From the NCBI RefSeq assembly GCF_003234795.2, contig NZ_CP126268.1:1984001-2048000 (forward strand): 64,000 bases of DNA. The letters are read 5' to 3'. Below, piece after piece: positions 17,669-27,615 of the stretch. Origin of the DNA: Curtobacterium sp. MCLR17_032 (lineage in GTDB: Bacteria; Actinomycetota; Actinomycetes; Actinomycetales; Microbacteriaceae). Position 1 is the first letter of the stretch, and each line of letters opens with the position of its first letter. A program made the position numbers and the translations under genes. Under the pieces are notes generated by a model. That model saw nothing but the letters and a program-made list of their open reading frames with translations, was not told the DNA's origin and did not search any database.

Positions 17669-17713
17669 GGGACGGGACGGGACGGGACGGGACGGGACGG
17701 GACGGGACGGGAC
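17669..17713. repeat. (GGGAC)9 microsatellite upstream of the VIT1 gene
   Basis: Nine uninterrupted copies of GGGAC on the plus strand (GTCCC on the coding strand), 45 bases in total, ending 29 bases upstream of the VIT1-like start codon. The position overlaps the likely promoter or 5' leader, so slippage in 5-base steps could change expression. Confidence 0.9.
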
Positions 17714-17788
17714 CACGCTACCGACGCAGGCCGCGTCCGGGACGCACCCCGGGCCTCCCGGCTGTCCGGACCGGACGTCTGCACGACA

Positions 17789-17821
17789 CGAGGCCGCCAC
17801 CCGGAGTGGGTGACGGCCTCG
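17789..17821 (-). terminator. pyk terminator
   Basis: A 14-base arm CGAGGCCGCCACCC pairs with GGGTGACGGCCTCG around the loop GGAGT with one wobble. It lies 30 bases beyond the pyk stop. A 12-base direct repeat GATCGTGACGCT (17822 and 17836) separates it from the gene. Confidence 0.7.
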
Positions 17822-17850
17822 GATCGTGACGCTCCGATCGTGACGCTGGG

Positions 17851-19296
17851 TCAGTCGCGGACGTACGCCGGAGCTGCCTGGGCGTGCGCGTCGCCGACGC
17901 GGTGCACCCGGAGGTCGTTCGTCGAGCCCTCGAGTCCGGGAGGGGAACCCGCCGTGACGATCACGCGGTCGCCGGGGATGGCGAGCCCGTTGCCGATGAG
18001 GACGTCGTCGACCTGCGAGAACAACTCGTCGGTGTGCGTCTTCCGGTCGACCAGGAAGGAACGCACACCCCACGTCAGCGCCAGACGGCGGCGAGTGGCC
18101 TCGTTCGGCGTGAACGCGATGATCGGCAGGCCGTGGCGGAGGCGCGACATCCGGCGAGCGGAGTCGCCGGACTCGGTGAACACGCAGAGGTAGGACGCCT
18201 CGGTGAACTCGGCGATCTCGACGGCGGCGAGGGTGATCGCACCGCCGAGGGTGCGCGGCTTCGTGCCGAGCGGGGCGATGCGCTCGAGGCCGTGGTCCTC
18301 GGTCGACTCGACGATGCGGGCCATGGTGCGGACCGTCTCGATCGGGTAGTCACCGACGCTCGTCTCGCCGGACAGCATGACCGCGTCGGCACCGTCGAGG
18401 ACGGCGTTCGCGACGTCGGAGGTCTCGGCGCGCGTCGGGATCGGCGAGGAGATCATCGACTCGAGCATCTGCGTCGCGACGATGACCGGCTTGGCCATCC
18501 GGCGGGACAGCTCGACCGCGCGCTTCTGCACGATCGGGACCGCCTCGAGCGGCAGCTCGACGCCGAGGTCACCACGGGCGACCATGATGCTGTCGAAGGC
18601 ATCGATGATCTCCTCGAGCGCGTCGACGGCCTGGGGCTTCTCGACCTTGGCGATCACGGGGAGGCGCTTGCCCTCTTCGTCCATGATCTCGTGGGCCCGG
18701 ACGACGTCCGAGGCGTTGCGGACGAACGACAGCGCGATGAGGTCCGCACCGATGCGGATGCCCCAGCGGAGGTCGGCCTCGTCCTTCTCGCTGAGGGCCG
18801 GGACGTTCACCGCCACGCCGGGGAGGTTGATGCCCTTGTTGTTCGAGACGGTGCCGCCGACGACGACCTCGGTGCGCACGCGCACACCGTCGGTGTCGAG
18901 GACGCGCAGCCGGACCCGGCCGTCGTCGATGAGCAGCGGGTCACCGGGCTTGACGTCCTGCGGCAGGCCCTTGAACGTCGTGCCGCAGACGTCCTTCGTG
19001 CCGGGGATGTCCTCGGTCGTGATGGTGAACTCATCACCGACGGCCAGCTCGTGGGGGCCGTCCGCGAACTTCGCGAGACGGATCTTCGGACCCTGCAGGT
19101 CGACGAGGATCGCGACGGGCTTGCCGAGCTCCTCGGCGGCACGACGGACGTTGACGTAGTTGGCCTCGTGCACGCTGTAGTCACCGTGGCTGAGGTTCAG
19201 GCGGGCCACGTCGACCCCGGCCTGGATGATCTGCTTGACGACCTCGTAGTCGGCGGTGGCAGGTCCGAGCGTCGAAACGATCTTTGCGCGTCTCAA
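17851..19296 (-). CDS. pyk: Pyruvate kinase
   Basis: Pyk converts phosphoenolpyruvate and ADP to pyruvate and ATP at the end of glycolysis. The 481-residue protein has the expected length, with RRAKIVSTLGPA at the N-terminus, LNLSHGDY, the catalytic-lysine region VIAKVEKPQAVD, metal-binding MVARGDLGVELP and PVIVATQMLESMI. I start at TTG 19296, preceded by GAAGGAA at proper spacing; the frame extends further upstream, but that part overlaps the gltD terminator and does not resemble pyruvate kinase. It is monocistronic, bounded by terminators on both sides. Confidence 0.95.
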   Translation of the reverse strand: MRRAKIVSTLGPATADYEVVKQIIQAGVDVARLNLSHGDYSVHEANYVNVRRAAEELGKPVAILVDLQGPKIRLAKFADGPHELAVGDEFTITTEDIPGTKDVCGTTFKGLPQDVKPGDPLLIDDGRVRLRVLDTDGVRVRTEVVVGGTVSNNKGINLPGVAVNVPALSEKDEADLRWGIRIGADLIALSFVRNASDVVRAHEIMDEEGKRLPVIAKVEKPQAVDALEEIIDAFDSIMVARGDLGVELPLEAVPIVQKRAVELSRRMAKPVIVATQMLESMISSPIPTRAETSDVANAVLDGADAVMLSGETSVGDYPIETVRTMARIVESTEDHGLERIAPLGTKPRTLGGAITLAAVEIAEFTEASYLCVFTESGDSARRMSRLRHGLPIIAFTPNEATRRRLALTWGVRSFLVDRKTHTDELFSQVDDVLIGNGLAIPGDRVIVTAGSPPGLEGSTNDLRVHRVGDAHAQAAPAYVRD

Positions 19297-19331
19297 TGGA
19301 TTCCTTCGTGTGGTGGTGTGGCTTCGGGAAC

Positions 19332-19377
19332 GACGAGAGGCCACCAGCACCCTATCGAGTGCGGGTGGCCTCTCGTC
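19332..19377 (-). terminator. gltD terminator
   Basis: Perfect 14-base arms GACGAGAGGCCACC and GGTGGCCTCTCGTC enclose an 18-base loop. It lies 17 bases past the gltD stop and upstream of pyk, ending the gltBD transcript. Confidence 0.75.
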
Positions 19378-19393
19378 TACGGGGAGGGGACCA

Positions 19394-20851
19394 TCAGACC
19401 GAGATCGCCCGGTCCGTCGCCTTGACCGGGGCCGGCAGGATCGTCGAGCCCTCGAGGTACTCGTCCACCTTCGAGGCGGCGGCACGGCCCTCGGCGATCG
19501 CCCAGACGATCAGGGACTGACCGCGACCGGCGTCACCGGCGACGAAGACGCCCGGCTCGTTGGTCGTGTAGTCGGCCTGGCGGCTGACCACACCCGAGAC
19601 GCTCGTCGGCAGACCGAGCTGCGGCTCGAGTGTGTCGGTCTCGGGACCGGTGAAGCCCAGCGCGATGAGCACCAGGTCCGCCGGGATCTCCCGCTCGGTG
19701 CCCGCCTTCGGGACACGACGGCCGTCGAGGTACTCGGTCTCGGCCACACGCAGGGCGCGGACCTCGCCGGCCTCGTTCGACAGGAACTCCACCGTGGACG
19801 CGAGGAACATGCGCTCCCCGCCCTCCTCGTGGGCGCTCGTGACCTCGTAGACGGTCGGGAACATCGGCCAGGGCTGCTCCGACGGACGCTCGAGCGGCGG
19901 CTGGTTGCCGATCGCCAGGTTCGTCACGCTGAGCGCGCCCTGCCGGTGGGCGGTGCCGATGCAGTCCGCACCGGTGTCACCGCCGCCGATCACGACGACG
20001 TGCTTGCCCTCGGCGCTGATCTGGTTGTCGACGACCGTGCCGGCGTTCGCGCGGTTCTGCTGGACGAGGTAGTCCATCGCGAAGTGCACGCCGGAGAGGT
20101 CGCGGCCCGGGATCGGCAGGTCGCGCGGCACCGTGGCGCCGGTGGCGACGACGACCGCGTCGTAGCGGGACTTCAGGTCGTCCCAGGTGATGTCCCGGCC
20201 GATCTCGACGCCGGCGCGGAAGCGGGTGCCCTCGGCCTGCATCTGGGCGAGCCGGGCGTCGATCTGCCGCTTCTCCATCTTGAAGTCCGGGATCCCGTAG
20301 CGGAGCAGACCACCGATGCGGTCGTCACGCTCGTAGACGGCGACGGTGTGGCCGGCACGGGTGAGCTGCTGCGCGGCGGCCAGGCCGGCAGGACCGGACC
20401 CGACGACGGCGACGGTCTTGCCCGTCAGGCGCTCCGGCGGGTGCGGGGTGACCCACCCGTTCTGGAACGCGTCGTCGATGATCGACACCTCGACCTGCTT
20501 GATGGTCACCGGCGGCTGGTTGATCCCCAGCACGCAGGAGGCCTCACACGGGGCCGGGCAGAGGCGACCGGTGAACTCCGGGAAGTTGTTCGTCGCGTGC
20601 AGCCGCTCGATGGCCTGACGACCCTCGCCGCGCCAGGTGAGGTCGTTCCACTCCGGGATCAGGTTGCCGAGCGGGCACCCCTGGTGGCAGAACGGCACGC
20701 CACAGTCCATGCAGCGACCGGCCTGACGCTTCAGCGCACCGGACTCCTGCTGCTCGTAGACCTCTTTCCAGTCCATGAGGCGGACCGGCACGGGGCGGCG
20801 GGGCGGCAGTTCACGTTCCTGGACCTTCAGGAACCCCTTGGGGTCAGCCAC
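19394..20851 (-). CDS. gltD: Glutamate synthase small (beta) subunit
   Basis: GltD passes electrons from NADPH through FAD and iron-sulphur clusters to GltB. The 485-residue protein shows cluster-ligand cysteines C47, C50, C55 and C59 (CMDCGVPFCHQGC), the CPAPCEASC motif, an FAD-binding GSGPAGLAAA (about 151-160), an NADPH-binding GGGDTGADC and a C-terminal FVAGDAGRGQS FAD contact. The GTG start has AGGAGG five bases upstream. It follows gltB by 59 bases and ends at a strong terminator, so gltBD is one operon for ammonia assimilation. Confidence 0.96.
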   Translation of the reverse strand: MADPKGFLKVQERELPPRRPVPVRLMDWKEVYEQQESGALKRQAGRCMDCGVPFCHQGCPLGNLIPEWNDLTWRGEGRQAIERLHATNNFPEFTGRLCPAPCEASCVLGINQPPVTIKQVEVSIIDDAFQNGWVTPHPPERLTGKTVAVVGSGPAGLAAAQQLTRAGHTVAVYERDDRIGGLLRYGIPDFKMEKRQIDARLAQMQAEGTRFRAGVEIGRDITWDDLKSRYDAVVVATGATVPRDLPIPGRDLSGVHFAMDYLVQQNRANAGTVVDNQISAEGKHVVVIGGGDTGADCIGTAHRQGALSVTNLAIGNQPPLERPSEQPWPMFPTVYEVTSAHEEGGERMFLASTVEFLSNEAGEVRALRVAETEYLDGRRVPKAGTEREIPADLVLIALGFTGPETDTLEPQLGLPTSVSGVVSRQADYTTNEPGVFVAGDAGRGQSLIVWAIAEGRAAASKVDEYLEGSTILPAPVKATDRAISV

Positions 20852-20910
20852 GGGTCACCTCCTGGGTGCGGGTCGAGCGGGTCGAGCGGGAGTGGGGAGA
20901 GCGAGTGCGA

Positions 20911-23900
20911 TCAGCCACCGGTGACCTCCAGGATGCGGTTCCAGACGACGGTGCCGTCCGGGTCGAGGCCCTCGTCGACGGCCTGGCGACGCGTCTCGAG
21001 CACGGCCGCGTAGTCGCGCGGCAGCACCTTGACGAACTCGGACAGGTCGCCCGAGTCGAGCAGACCGGCGGCGATCGTCGAACCGGTCTCGTCGGCGTGC
21101 CGGCGGAGCAGGTCGGTGACGATCTCCACGTCGGCACTGTCCAGCGGCTCCAGGCGGAGCTCGCCGGAGGCCAGCGCGTCGGTGTTGACGAGTTCGTGCC
21201 GGAGCCCGCGGACGTACGCCGTGCCTCCCGACATGCCGGCACCGAGGTTCCGGCCGGTCTCGCCGAGGATGAGCGCGAGCCCACCGGTCATGTACTCGAG
21301 CGCGTGGTCGCCCACGCCCTCGACGACCGCGGTCGCGCCGGAGTTCCGGACCAGGAAGCGCTCCCCCACGATGCCGCGGATGAACATGCTGCCCTGGGTC
21401 GCGCCGTAGCCGATGACGTTGCCGGCGATGACGTTCTCGGCCGGGTCGAACCCGACGTCCTCGGCGGGGCGGACGACGATCTCGCCGCCGGACAGGCCCT
21501 TGCCGACGTAGTCGTTGCTGTCGCCGACCAGCCGGAGCGTGACGCCCGCCGGGAGGAACGCGCCGAGCGACTGGCCGGCCGACCCACGCAGCGTGATGTC
21601 GATCGAGCCGGTCGGCAGGCCGTTCTCGCCGTGCCGGAGGGTGACCTCGTGCCCGAGCATCGTGCCGACCGCGCGCTCCGTGTTGCGGATCGGCAGGTCG
21701 AGCGTCAGCGTGCCGCCGTGCTCGAGCACGTCGGACGCCTCGGCGATGAGTCGGACGTCGAAGTGCTGCTCGAGCTCGTGGTCCTGGGCCCGGCGGCGGC
21801 TGCGCGGCTCGTCGGGGGCGAACTCCGGTCCCTTGAGCACCGGCGCGAGGTCGAGCCCCGAGGCCTTCCAGTGCTCCACCGCGCGGTCGACGTCGAGGGC
21901 GTCGGCGTGACCGATCGCCTCGTCGAGGCTGCGGAAGCCGAGCTCGGCGAGGAGCTCGCGGACCTCCTGCGCGATGAACTCGAAGAAGTTCACGACGAAC
22001 TCCGGCTTGCCGGAGAAGCGCTTGCGGAGCTCCGGGTTCTGCGTCGCGACGCCCACCGGGCAGGTGTCGAGGTGGCAGACGCGCATCAGGATGCAGCCCT
22101 CGACCACCAGCGGGGCGGTGGCGAAGCCGTACTCCTCGGCGCCGAGCAGGGCGGCCACGACGACGTCGCGACCGGTCTTCATCTGCCCGTCGACCTGCAC
22201 CGTGACGCGGTCGCGCATGCCGTTGAGCATGAGCGTCTGCTGCGTCTCGGCGAGACCGATCTCCCATGGTGTGCCGGCGTGCTTCAAGGAGTTCAGCGGG
22301 CTGGCGCCGGTGCCACCGTCGTGGCCGGAGACGAGCACCACGTCGGCCAGGGCCTTCGTCACGCCGGCTGCGACCGCGCCGATGCCGGACTGGCTGACGA
22401 GCTTGACGTGCACGCGGGCCGAGGGGTTGGCGCGCTTGACGTCGAAGATCAGCTGCTTGAGGTCCTCGATGGAGTAGATGTCGTGGTGCGGCGGCGGCGA
22501 GATGAGGCCGACGCCCGCGGTGGCGTGGCGGGTGCGGGCGACCCACGGGTACACCTTCTGCGGGGGCAGCTGGCCACCCTCGCCGGGCTTCGCGCCCTGT
22601 GCCATCTTCAGCTGGATGTCGGTGGCGTGCGTGAGGTACATGCTCGTCACGCCGAACCGCCCGGAGGCGACCTGCTTGATCGCGCTGCGCCGCTCGGGGT
22701 CGAGCAGTCGCTCGACGTCCTCGCCGCCCTCGCCGGTGTTCGACCGGGCACCGAGACGGTTCATCGCGATCGCGAGGGTCTCGTGCGCCTCCTGTGAGAT
22801 GGACCCGTAGGACATCGCACCGGTGTTGAAGCGCTTCACGATCTCGGCGATCGGCTCGACCTCGTCCAGCGGCACCGGGGTGCGGTCGCCCGCGGTGAAG
22901 CCGAACAGGCCGCGCAGCGTCATCAGCTGCTCGGACTGGTCGTCGACCGCTTTCGAGTACTCGCGGAACACGTCGTACCGGCGGGCACGGGTGGCGTGCT
23001 GCAGGCGGAAGACGGTGTCCGGGTTGAACAGGTGCGGCGGTCCTTCGCGGCGCCACTGGTACTCGCCGCCGGTCTGCAGACGCTCGTGGGAGAGCACCGC
23101 GCCGTCCTGCGGGTACGCCTGGGCGTGACGTTCGGCGTTCTCGGCCGCGATCACGTCGACGCCGACCCCGCCGAGGATCGACGACGTGCCGGTGAAGTAC
23201 CGGTCGACGAACTCCTGGCTGAGCCCGACCGCCTCGAACGCTTGCGCGCCGGCGTAGCTGGACACCGTGGAGATGCCCATCTTCGACATGATCTTCAGGA
23301 CGCCCTTGCCGAGCGCCTTGATGACGTTCTTGACGGCCTGCTCCGGGGTGAGCCCGGTGATCATGCCGGAGCGCACGAGGTTCTCGCACGTCTCCATCGC
23401 CAGGTACGGGTTGATCGCCGAAGCGCCGTACCCGATCAGGGTCGCCACGTGGTGCACCTCGCGCACGTCGCCGGCCTCGACGATCAGGCCGACCTTCATG
23501 CGCTGCTCGGTGCGGATCAGGTGGTGGTGCACGGCGGCGAGCAGCAGCAGGCTCGGGATCGGCGCGCTCTCGGCGTTGCCGTCGCGGTCCGACAGGACGA
23601 TGAACTGCTTGCCCGACTCGATCGCCGCGTCGACCTCGTCACAGACGGCCTGGAGGCGCTGCTCCATCGCCGTCTCGCCGGCGTCGACCCGGTAGAGCCC
23701 ACGGATCGTCACGCTCAGGTGCCGGCCCGAGGCCGTCTCGAAGTGCTGGACCTTCGCCAGCTCGTCGTTGTCGATCACCGGGAAGTCGAGGACGATCTGC
23801 TTCGCGTGCTCGGGTCCGGCGCTCAGGAGGTTGCGCTCCGGCCCGAGACCGAGACCCATCGACGTGATGACCTGCTCGCGGATCGAGTCGAGCGGCGGGT

Positions 23901-25536
23901 TCGTGACCTGTGCGAACTGCTGCGTGAAGTAGTCGAACAGCAGGCGCGGGCGCTGCGACAGCACCGCGATCGGGGTGTCGGAGCCCATCGCACCGAGCGG
24001 CTCGGCCCCGGTCTGCGCCATCGGACGCAGCAGGACACGGACCTCTTCCTCGGTGTACCCGAACGCCCGCTGACGACGGGTGACCGAGGCCGGGGTGTGC
24101 ACGATGTGCTCGCGCTCCGGCAGGTCGTTGAGGTTGATGCGACCGGACTCGAGCCACTCGGTCCACGGGCCCGAGGTGGCCAGGTCGCGCTTGACCTCGT
24201 CGTCCTCGATGATCCGGCCGTTCTCGGTGTCCACCAGGAACATCCGGCCCGGACGGAGACGCCCCTTGCGGACGACCTTCGCGGCGGGCACGTCGATGAC
24301 ACCGGTCTCGCTGCCCATCACGATGAGGCCGTCGTCGGTGACCAGGAAGCGTCCGGGACGCAGCCCGTTGCGGTCGAGCGTCGCGCCGACGAGCGTGCCG
24401 TCGGTGAAGGTGATCGCGGCCGGGCCGTCCCACGGCTCCATGAGCATCGAGTGGTACTCGTAGAACGCCCGGAGCTCGGGGTCCATGTCGGTCTGGTTCT
24501 CCCAGGCCTCCGGCACCATCATCGACATCGCGTGCGGTAAGGACCGGCCGGTCAGCGTGAGGAGTTCCAGGACCTCGTCGAACGAGGCCGAGTCGCTCGC
24601 ACCGGGGCTGACGATCGGCAGCAGCGGCGCCATGTCACCGAGCAGTTCGCTCTCGAGCTGCGACTGCCGCGCTCGCATCCAGTTGCGGTTGCCGCGGACG
24701 GTGTTGATCTCGCCGTTGTGCGCGAGCGAGCGGAACGGCTGCGCGAGCGGCCACGACGGGAACGTGTTCGTGGAGTACCGCGAGTGCACGATGGCCAGGC
24801 GGGACGCGAAGCGCTCGTCGCTGAGGTCCGGGTAGAACGGCTCGAGCTGCAACGTCGTGACCATGCCCTTGTAGACCATGGTGCGGCTGGACAGCGACAT
24901 GAAGTAGAGCTCGGTGCCCTGTTCCGCACGCTTCCGCAGTCGGAAGGCCTGGCGGTCGAGGTCGATGCCCGAGCGGAGCGCACCGTGCTCGTCGTGGTGG
25001 GTCGACGCGACGAAGACCTGCTCGAAGGCGGGCATCGCGGCGCGGGCGAGCGTGCCGAGGACCTCGGGCCGGACCGGCACCTCGCGCCAGCCCAGGACAC
25101 GGAGTCCCTCGGCGACGGCGAGCTGCTCGACCGCGGCCTTGGCGTCCGCGCGCGCGTCGGCGTCGAGCGGCAGGTAGGCGGTGCCCACGGCGTACTGCCC
25201 GGCGTCCGGCAGGTCGAAGTCGACCACGTCGCGGAAGAACGCGTCCGGCACCTGGCAGAGGATGCCGGCGCCGTCACCGGTCCCGGCGTCGGACCCGACC
25301 GCACCGCGGTGCTCGAGGTTGCGGAGCGCGCCGAGGGCGGCGTCGACGATGTCGTGCCCGGGCGTCCCGCGAAGCGTCGCCACCATGGCGAGACCGCAGG
25401 CGTCCTTCTCGTTCGCCGGGTCGTACATGCCGGCGGCGTCGGGGATCGCGGAGAACCGTCGGTGCGGCGAGCGGAGCCCGGACGGGGCTGACGCGCCGTT
25501 CGGGACTGCAGAGGGCTGGGGTGGCAGGAGCGCCAT
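20911..25536 (-). CDS. gltB: Glutamate synthase large (alpha) subunit
   Basis: GltB makes two glutamates from glutamine and 2-oxoglutarate. The 1541-residue protein has the usual domain order: a class II amidotransferase after a 46-residue propeptide (ACGLAMVA with nucleophile C47), a central domain, an FMN-binding synthase domain ([22 protein letters not shown]), 3Fe-4S cysteines in CHLDTCPVG, and a C-terminal GXGXG beta-helix (GGTAYVRG). The ATG has GAGGA about 9 bases upstream. The leader between lgt and gltB holds two hairpins that might regulate it. gltD follows in the same operon. Confidence 0.97.
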   Translation of the reverse strand: MALLPPQPSAVPNGASAPSGLRSPHRRFSAIPDAAGMYDPANEKDACGLAMVATLRGTPGHDIVDAALGALRNLEHRGAVGSDAGTGDGAGILCQVPDAFFRDVVDFDLPDAGQYAVGTAYLPLDADARADAKAAVEQLAVAEGLRVLGWREVPVRPEVLGTLARAAMPAFEQVFVASTHHDEHGALRSGIDLDRQAFRLRKRAEQGTELYFMSLSSRTMVYKGMVTTLQLEPFYPDLSDERFASRLAIVHSRYSTNTFPSWPLAQPFRSLAHNGEINTVRGNRNWMRARQSQLESELLGDMAPLLPIVSPGASDSASFDEVLELLTLTGRSLPHAMSMMVPEAWENQTDMDPELRAFYEYHSMLMEPWDGPAAITFTDGTLVGATLDRNGLRPGRFLVTDDGLIVMGSETGVIDVPAAKVVRKGRLRPGRMFLVDTENGRIIEDDEVKRDLATSGPWTEWLESGRINLNDLPEREHIVHTPASVTRRQRAFGYTEEEVRVLLRPMAQTGAEPLGAMGSDTPIAVLSQRPRLLFDYFTQQFAQVTNPPLDSIREQVITSMGLGLGPERNLLSAGPEHAKQIVLDFPVIDNDELAKVQHFETASGRHLSVTIRGLYRVDAGETAMEQRLQAVCDEVDAAIESGKQFIVLSDRDGNAESAPIPSLLLLAAVHHHLIRTEQRMKVGLIVEAGDVREVHHVATLIGYGASAINPYLAMETCENLVRSGMITGLTPEQAVKNVIKALGKGVLKIMSKMGISTVSSYAGAQAFEAVGLSQEFVDRYFTGTSSILGGVGVDVIAAENAERHAQAYPQDGAVLSHERLQTGGEYQWRREGPPHLFNPDTVFRLQHATRARRYDVFREYSKAVDDQSEQLMTLRGLFGFTAGDRTPVPLDEVEPIAEIVKRFNTGAMSYGSISQEAHETLAIAMNRLGARSNTGEGGEDVERLLDPERRSAIKQVASGRFGVTSMYLTHATDIQLKMAQGAKPGEGGQLPPQKVYPWVARTRHATAGVGLISPPPHHDIYSIEDLKQLIFDVKRANPSARVHVKLVSQSGIGAVAAGVTKALADVVLVSGHDGGTGASPLNSLKHAGTPWEIGLAETQQTLMLNGMRDRVTVQVDGQMKTGRDVVVAALLGAEEYGFATAPLVVEGCILMRVCHLDTCPVGVATQNPELRKRFSGKPEFVVNFFEFIAQEVRELLAELGFRSLDEAIGHADALDVDRAVEHWKASGLDLAPVLKGPEFAPDEPRSRRRAQDHELEQHFDVRLIAEASDVLEHGGTLTLDLPIRNTERAVGTMLGHEVTLRHGENGLPTGSIDITLRGSAGQSLGAFLPAGVTLRLVGDSNDYVGKGLSGGEIVVRPAEDVGFDPAENVIAGNVIGYGATQGSMFIRGIVGERFLVRNSGATAVVEGVGDHALEYMTGGLALILGETGRNLGAGMSGGTAYVRGLRHELVNTDALASGELRLEPLDSADVEIVTDLLRRHADETGSTIAAGLLDSGDLSEFVKVLPRDYAAVLETRRQAVDEGLDPDGTVVWNRILEVTGG

Positions 25537-25625
25537 GGGGAACCGTCCTCACGAGGAAGTGGAACAGGGACAGCGATGGCCCGGTGGTGCGTTCCGCCCG
25601 AGCGGGCGGGACTGGTGCCCGTGCT

Positions 25626-25682
25626 CGCCGTCAGGCTGTGCCCTGACGGCGTGCGAGGAGTGGGGTCCGCTTGTGGCGGACC
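25626..25682 (-). promoter_or_regulatory. Two hairpins in the lgt-gltB gap
   Basis: CGCCGTCAGG (25626-25635) pairs perfectly with CCTGACGGCG (25642-25651), and GGTCCGC (25664-25670) pairs with GCGGACC (25676-25682). They lie 40-100 bases after the lgt stop and 90-145 bases before gltB. They could be the lgt terminator, a gltB leader structure, or both. Confidence 0.45.
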
Positions 25683-25724
25683 GCAAGCGCGGTGTGGTGC
25701 TGCGTTCGGGAGAGGCTGGGGACC

Positions 25725-26714
25725 TCAGTGTCGGTCGGCGACGGCGGCGACCGGCTCCGGATCGGCGACACCGGTGGTGGTGTCGTGCTCCGAGTAGGTG
25801 TCGTCCGAGTCTACATCGGACTTCGAGCGAGGCTCGCGACCCGGCAGGTACGGGCTCGGTTCCTTCCCGACGTGTCGTCGGGTCTGGATGGCGAAGATGA
25901 TGATGCCGAGCAGGATCGCGGCGAAGGACATCCAGACGTTGGTGCGGATGCCGGCGAAGGTCTCGCTCGTGTCGACGCGGATGGACTCGAGCACCGAGCG
26001 GCCCAGGCCGTACCAGACCAGGTAGAGCGCCATGACGCGGCCCCACTGCAGGCGGAAGCGGCGGTCGAGCAGCAGGATCAGCACGGCGCCGACGACGTTC
26101 CAGATGATCTCGTACAGGAACGTCGGGTGGAACAGCACGCCCTCCGGCAGGCCCTTCGGGTAGGCCGGGTTGGTGGCTTCGATCTGCAGACCCCACGGCA
26201 GGCTCGTCGGCATGCCGAAGAGCTCGTGGTTGAAGTAGTTGCCGAGACGACCGGCCGCCTGGGCGAGGAGCACACCGGGAGCGGCGGCGTCGATGAAGGC
26301 TGAGAAGCGGAGACCCGCCATGCGGCAGCCGATCCAGGCGCCGAGCGACCCGAGGATCAACGCCCCGAAGATGGCGAGCCCGCCCTCCCAGATGTAGAAG
26401 ATCGAGAACGGGTCGATGCCCGGGCCGAAGTAGTCGCTGACGTGCGAGAAGACGTGGAACAGGCGACCGCCGATGATGCCCGCCGGCACCGCCCAGATCG
26501 CGATGTCGATGATGATCCAGCGCTCGGCGCCGCGGGCGTTCAGCCGGTTGTTCGTGAGCAGCACGCAGATGACGATCCCGATCAGGATGCAGATCGCGTA
26601 CGCGTGGATCCGGAAGTCGAGCGGCAGCGTCACGTTGAACGTGTCGTGCAGCCACGCGGTCAGGTCGAAGTACTGCCAGGCCGTGCTCGGGCTCGGGATG
26701 CTCAGGAGGGGCAT
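25725..26714 (-). CDS. lgt: Prolipoprotein diacylglyceryl transferase
   Basis: Lgt moves diacylglycerol from phosphatidylglycerol to the lipobox cysteine of prolipoproteins at the membrane. The 329-residue protein has about seven hydrophobic segments and the signature GRLGNYFNHELFGMP (about 155-169), plus the conserved RIHAYAICI segment near 35 and FLYEIIWN. The last 45 residues are a hydrophilic, acidic tail not needed by the family. The ATG has a weak AAAGG upstream. It lies downstream of trpA, as in mycobacteria, but a small hairpin between them suggests partly separate transcription. Confidence 0.95.
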   Translation of the reverse strand: MPLLSIPSPSTAWQYFDLTAWLHDTFNVTLPLDFRIHAYAICILIGIVICVLLTNNRLNARGAERWIIIDIAIWAVPAGIIGGRLFHVFSHVSDYFGPGIDPFSIFYIWEGGLAIFGALILGSLGAWIGCRMAGLRFSAFIDAAAPGVLLAQAAGRLGNYFNHELFGMPTSLPWGLQIEATNPAYPKGLPEGVLFHPTFLYEIIWNVVGAVLILLLDRRFRLQWGRVMALYLVWYGLGRSVLESIRVDTSETFAGIRTNVWMSFAAILLGIIIFAIQTRRHVGKEPSPYLPGREPRSKSDVDSDDTYSEHDTTTGVADPEPVAAVADRH

Positions 26715-26785
26715 GTGCGACTGTCGCCTTTCACGTGTGGAGCTGGTCAGCCGGTGGGGCTGGCGGCCCCGTGCGTTGCGGGCCT

Positions 26786-26804
26786 CCGGGCCCGGTCGGC
26801 CCGG
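26786..26804 (-). terminator. Possible trp operon terminator
   Basis: CCGGGCC (26786-26792) pairs with GGCCCGG (26798-26804) around a 5-base loop, 17 bases after the trpA stop. It is short and lacks a T-run, so it may only reduce read-through into lgt. Confidence 0.35.
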
Positions 26805-26820
26805 ATCACTGTAGCGCGGG

Positions 26821-27615
26821 TCAGCGCCGTGCTGCGCCGGACGACAGGTCGGCGGCGCGGTCGGCCACCCCGGTCACGCCGAGGTCAGCGAGGGCACGGA
26901 CGAACGCCGAGCCGATGATCGCCCCGTCGGCGTACTCGAGCACCTCGGCGACCTGGTCGGCAGTCGAGATGCCGAGGCCGACACAGGTGCGCTGGACGCC
27001 GGCGTCGCGCAGGCGCGAGACCACCGTGCGGGCTGCCGTGTCGACGCCCACCCGGGCACCGGTGACGCCCATCGTCGAGACCGCGTACACGAAGCCTCGG
27101 CTGCGGTCGACGGCCTGACGCATCCGGGTGTCGGTCGAGGACGGCGCGGCGAGGAACACCCGGTCGAGCCCGGTGCGCTCGGAGGCGTCGATCCACTGCT
27201 GGCCCTCGTCGGGGATGAGGTCCGGCGTGATGAGACCGGCGGCACCGGCGGCGACCAGGTCGTCGGCGAACCGTTCGACGCCGTAGCGCAGCACCGGGTT
27301 CCAGTAGGTCATCACGAGGACCGGCACGTCGACGCGCTCGGTGATCGCGTTGACGGCGTCGAACACCTGGGCGACCTTGAAGCCGTTGGACAGGCTCTCC
27401 TCCGCCGCCCGCTGGATGACGGGGCCGTCCATGACGGGGTCGGAGTACGGCAGGCCGAGCTCGATGACGTCGACGCCGTTCTCGGCGAGGGCGACGGCGG
27501 CGTCCACGCTGGTCTGCAGGTCCGGGTAGCCGGCAGGCAGGTAGCCGACGACGGCCCCGGCGCGCTCGGCGTTGGCGTGGTCGATCGTCTCGGCGACGGT
27601 CCTGTTCGTGCTCAC
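26821..27615 (-). CDS. trpA: Tryptophan synthase alpha chain
   Basis: TrpA splits indole-3-glycerol phosphate into indole, which is channelled to TrpB, and glyceraldehyde 3-phosphate. The 264-residue TIM barrel shows GYLPAGYPD and [16 protein letters not shown] with catalytic residues E52 and D63 at the expected places, and [10 protein letters not shown] in the phosphate-binding region. The GTG start overlaps the trpB stop (GTGA), coupling translation of the two subunits. Confidence 0.97.
   Translation of the reverse strand: MSTNRTVAETIDHANAERAGAVVGYLPAGYPDLQTSVDAAVALAENGVDVIELGLPYSDPVMDGPVIQRAAEESLSNGFKVAQVFDAVNAITERVDVPVLVMTYWNPVLRYGVERFADDLVAAGAAGLITPDLIPDEGQQWIDASERTGLDRVFLAAPSSTDTRMRQAVDRSRGFVYAVSTMGVTGARVGVDTAARTVVSRLRDAGVQRTCVGLGISTADQVAEVLEYADGAIIGSAFVRALADLGVTGVADRAADLSSGAARR

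Noticed and set aside
17669..17713. CRISPR array or direct-repeat locus
   Set aside because: The unit is only 5 bases with no spacers. It is a microsatellite.
20866..24540. Long plus-strand frames opposite gltB
   Set aside because: They are antisense shadows of glutamate synthase, with Asp/Val/Leu-rich low-complexity translation and no domain.
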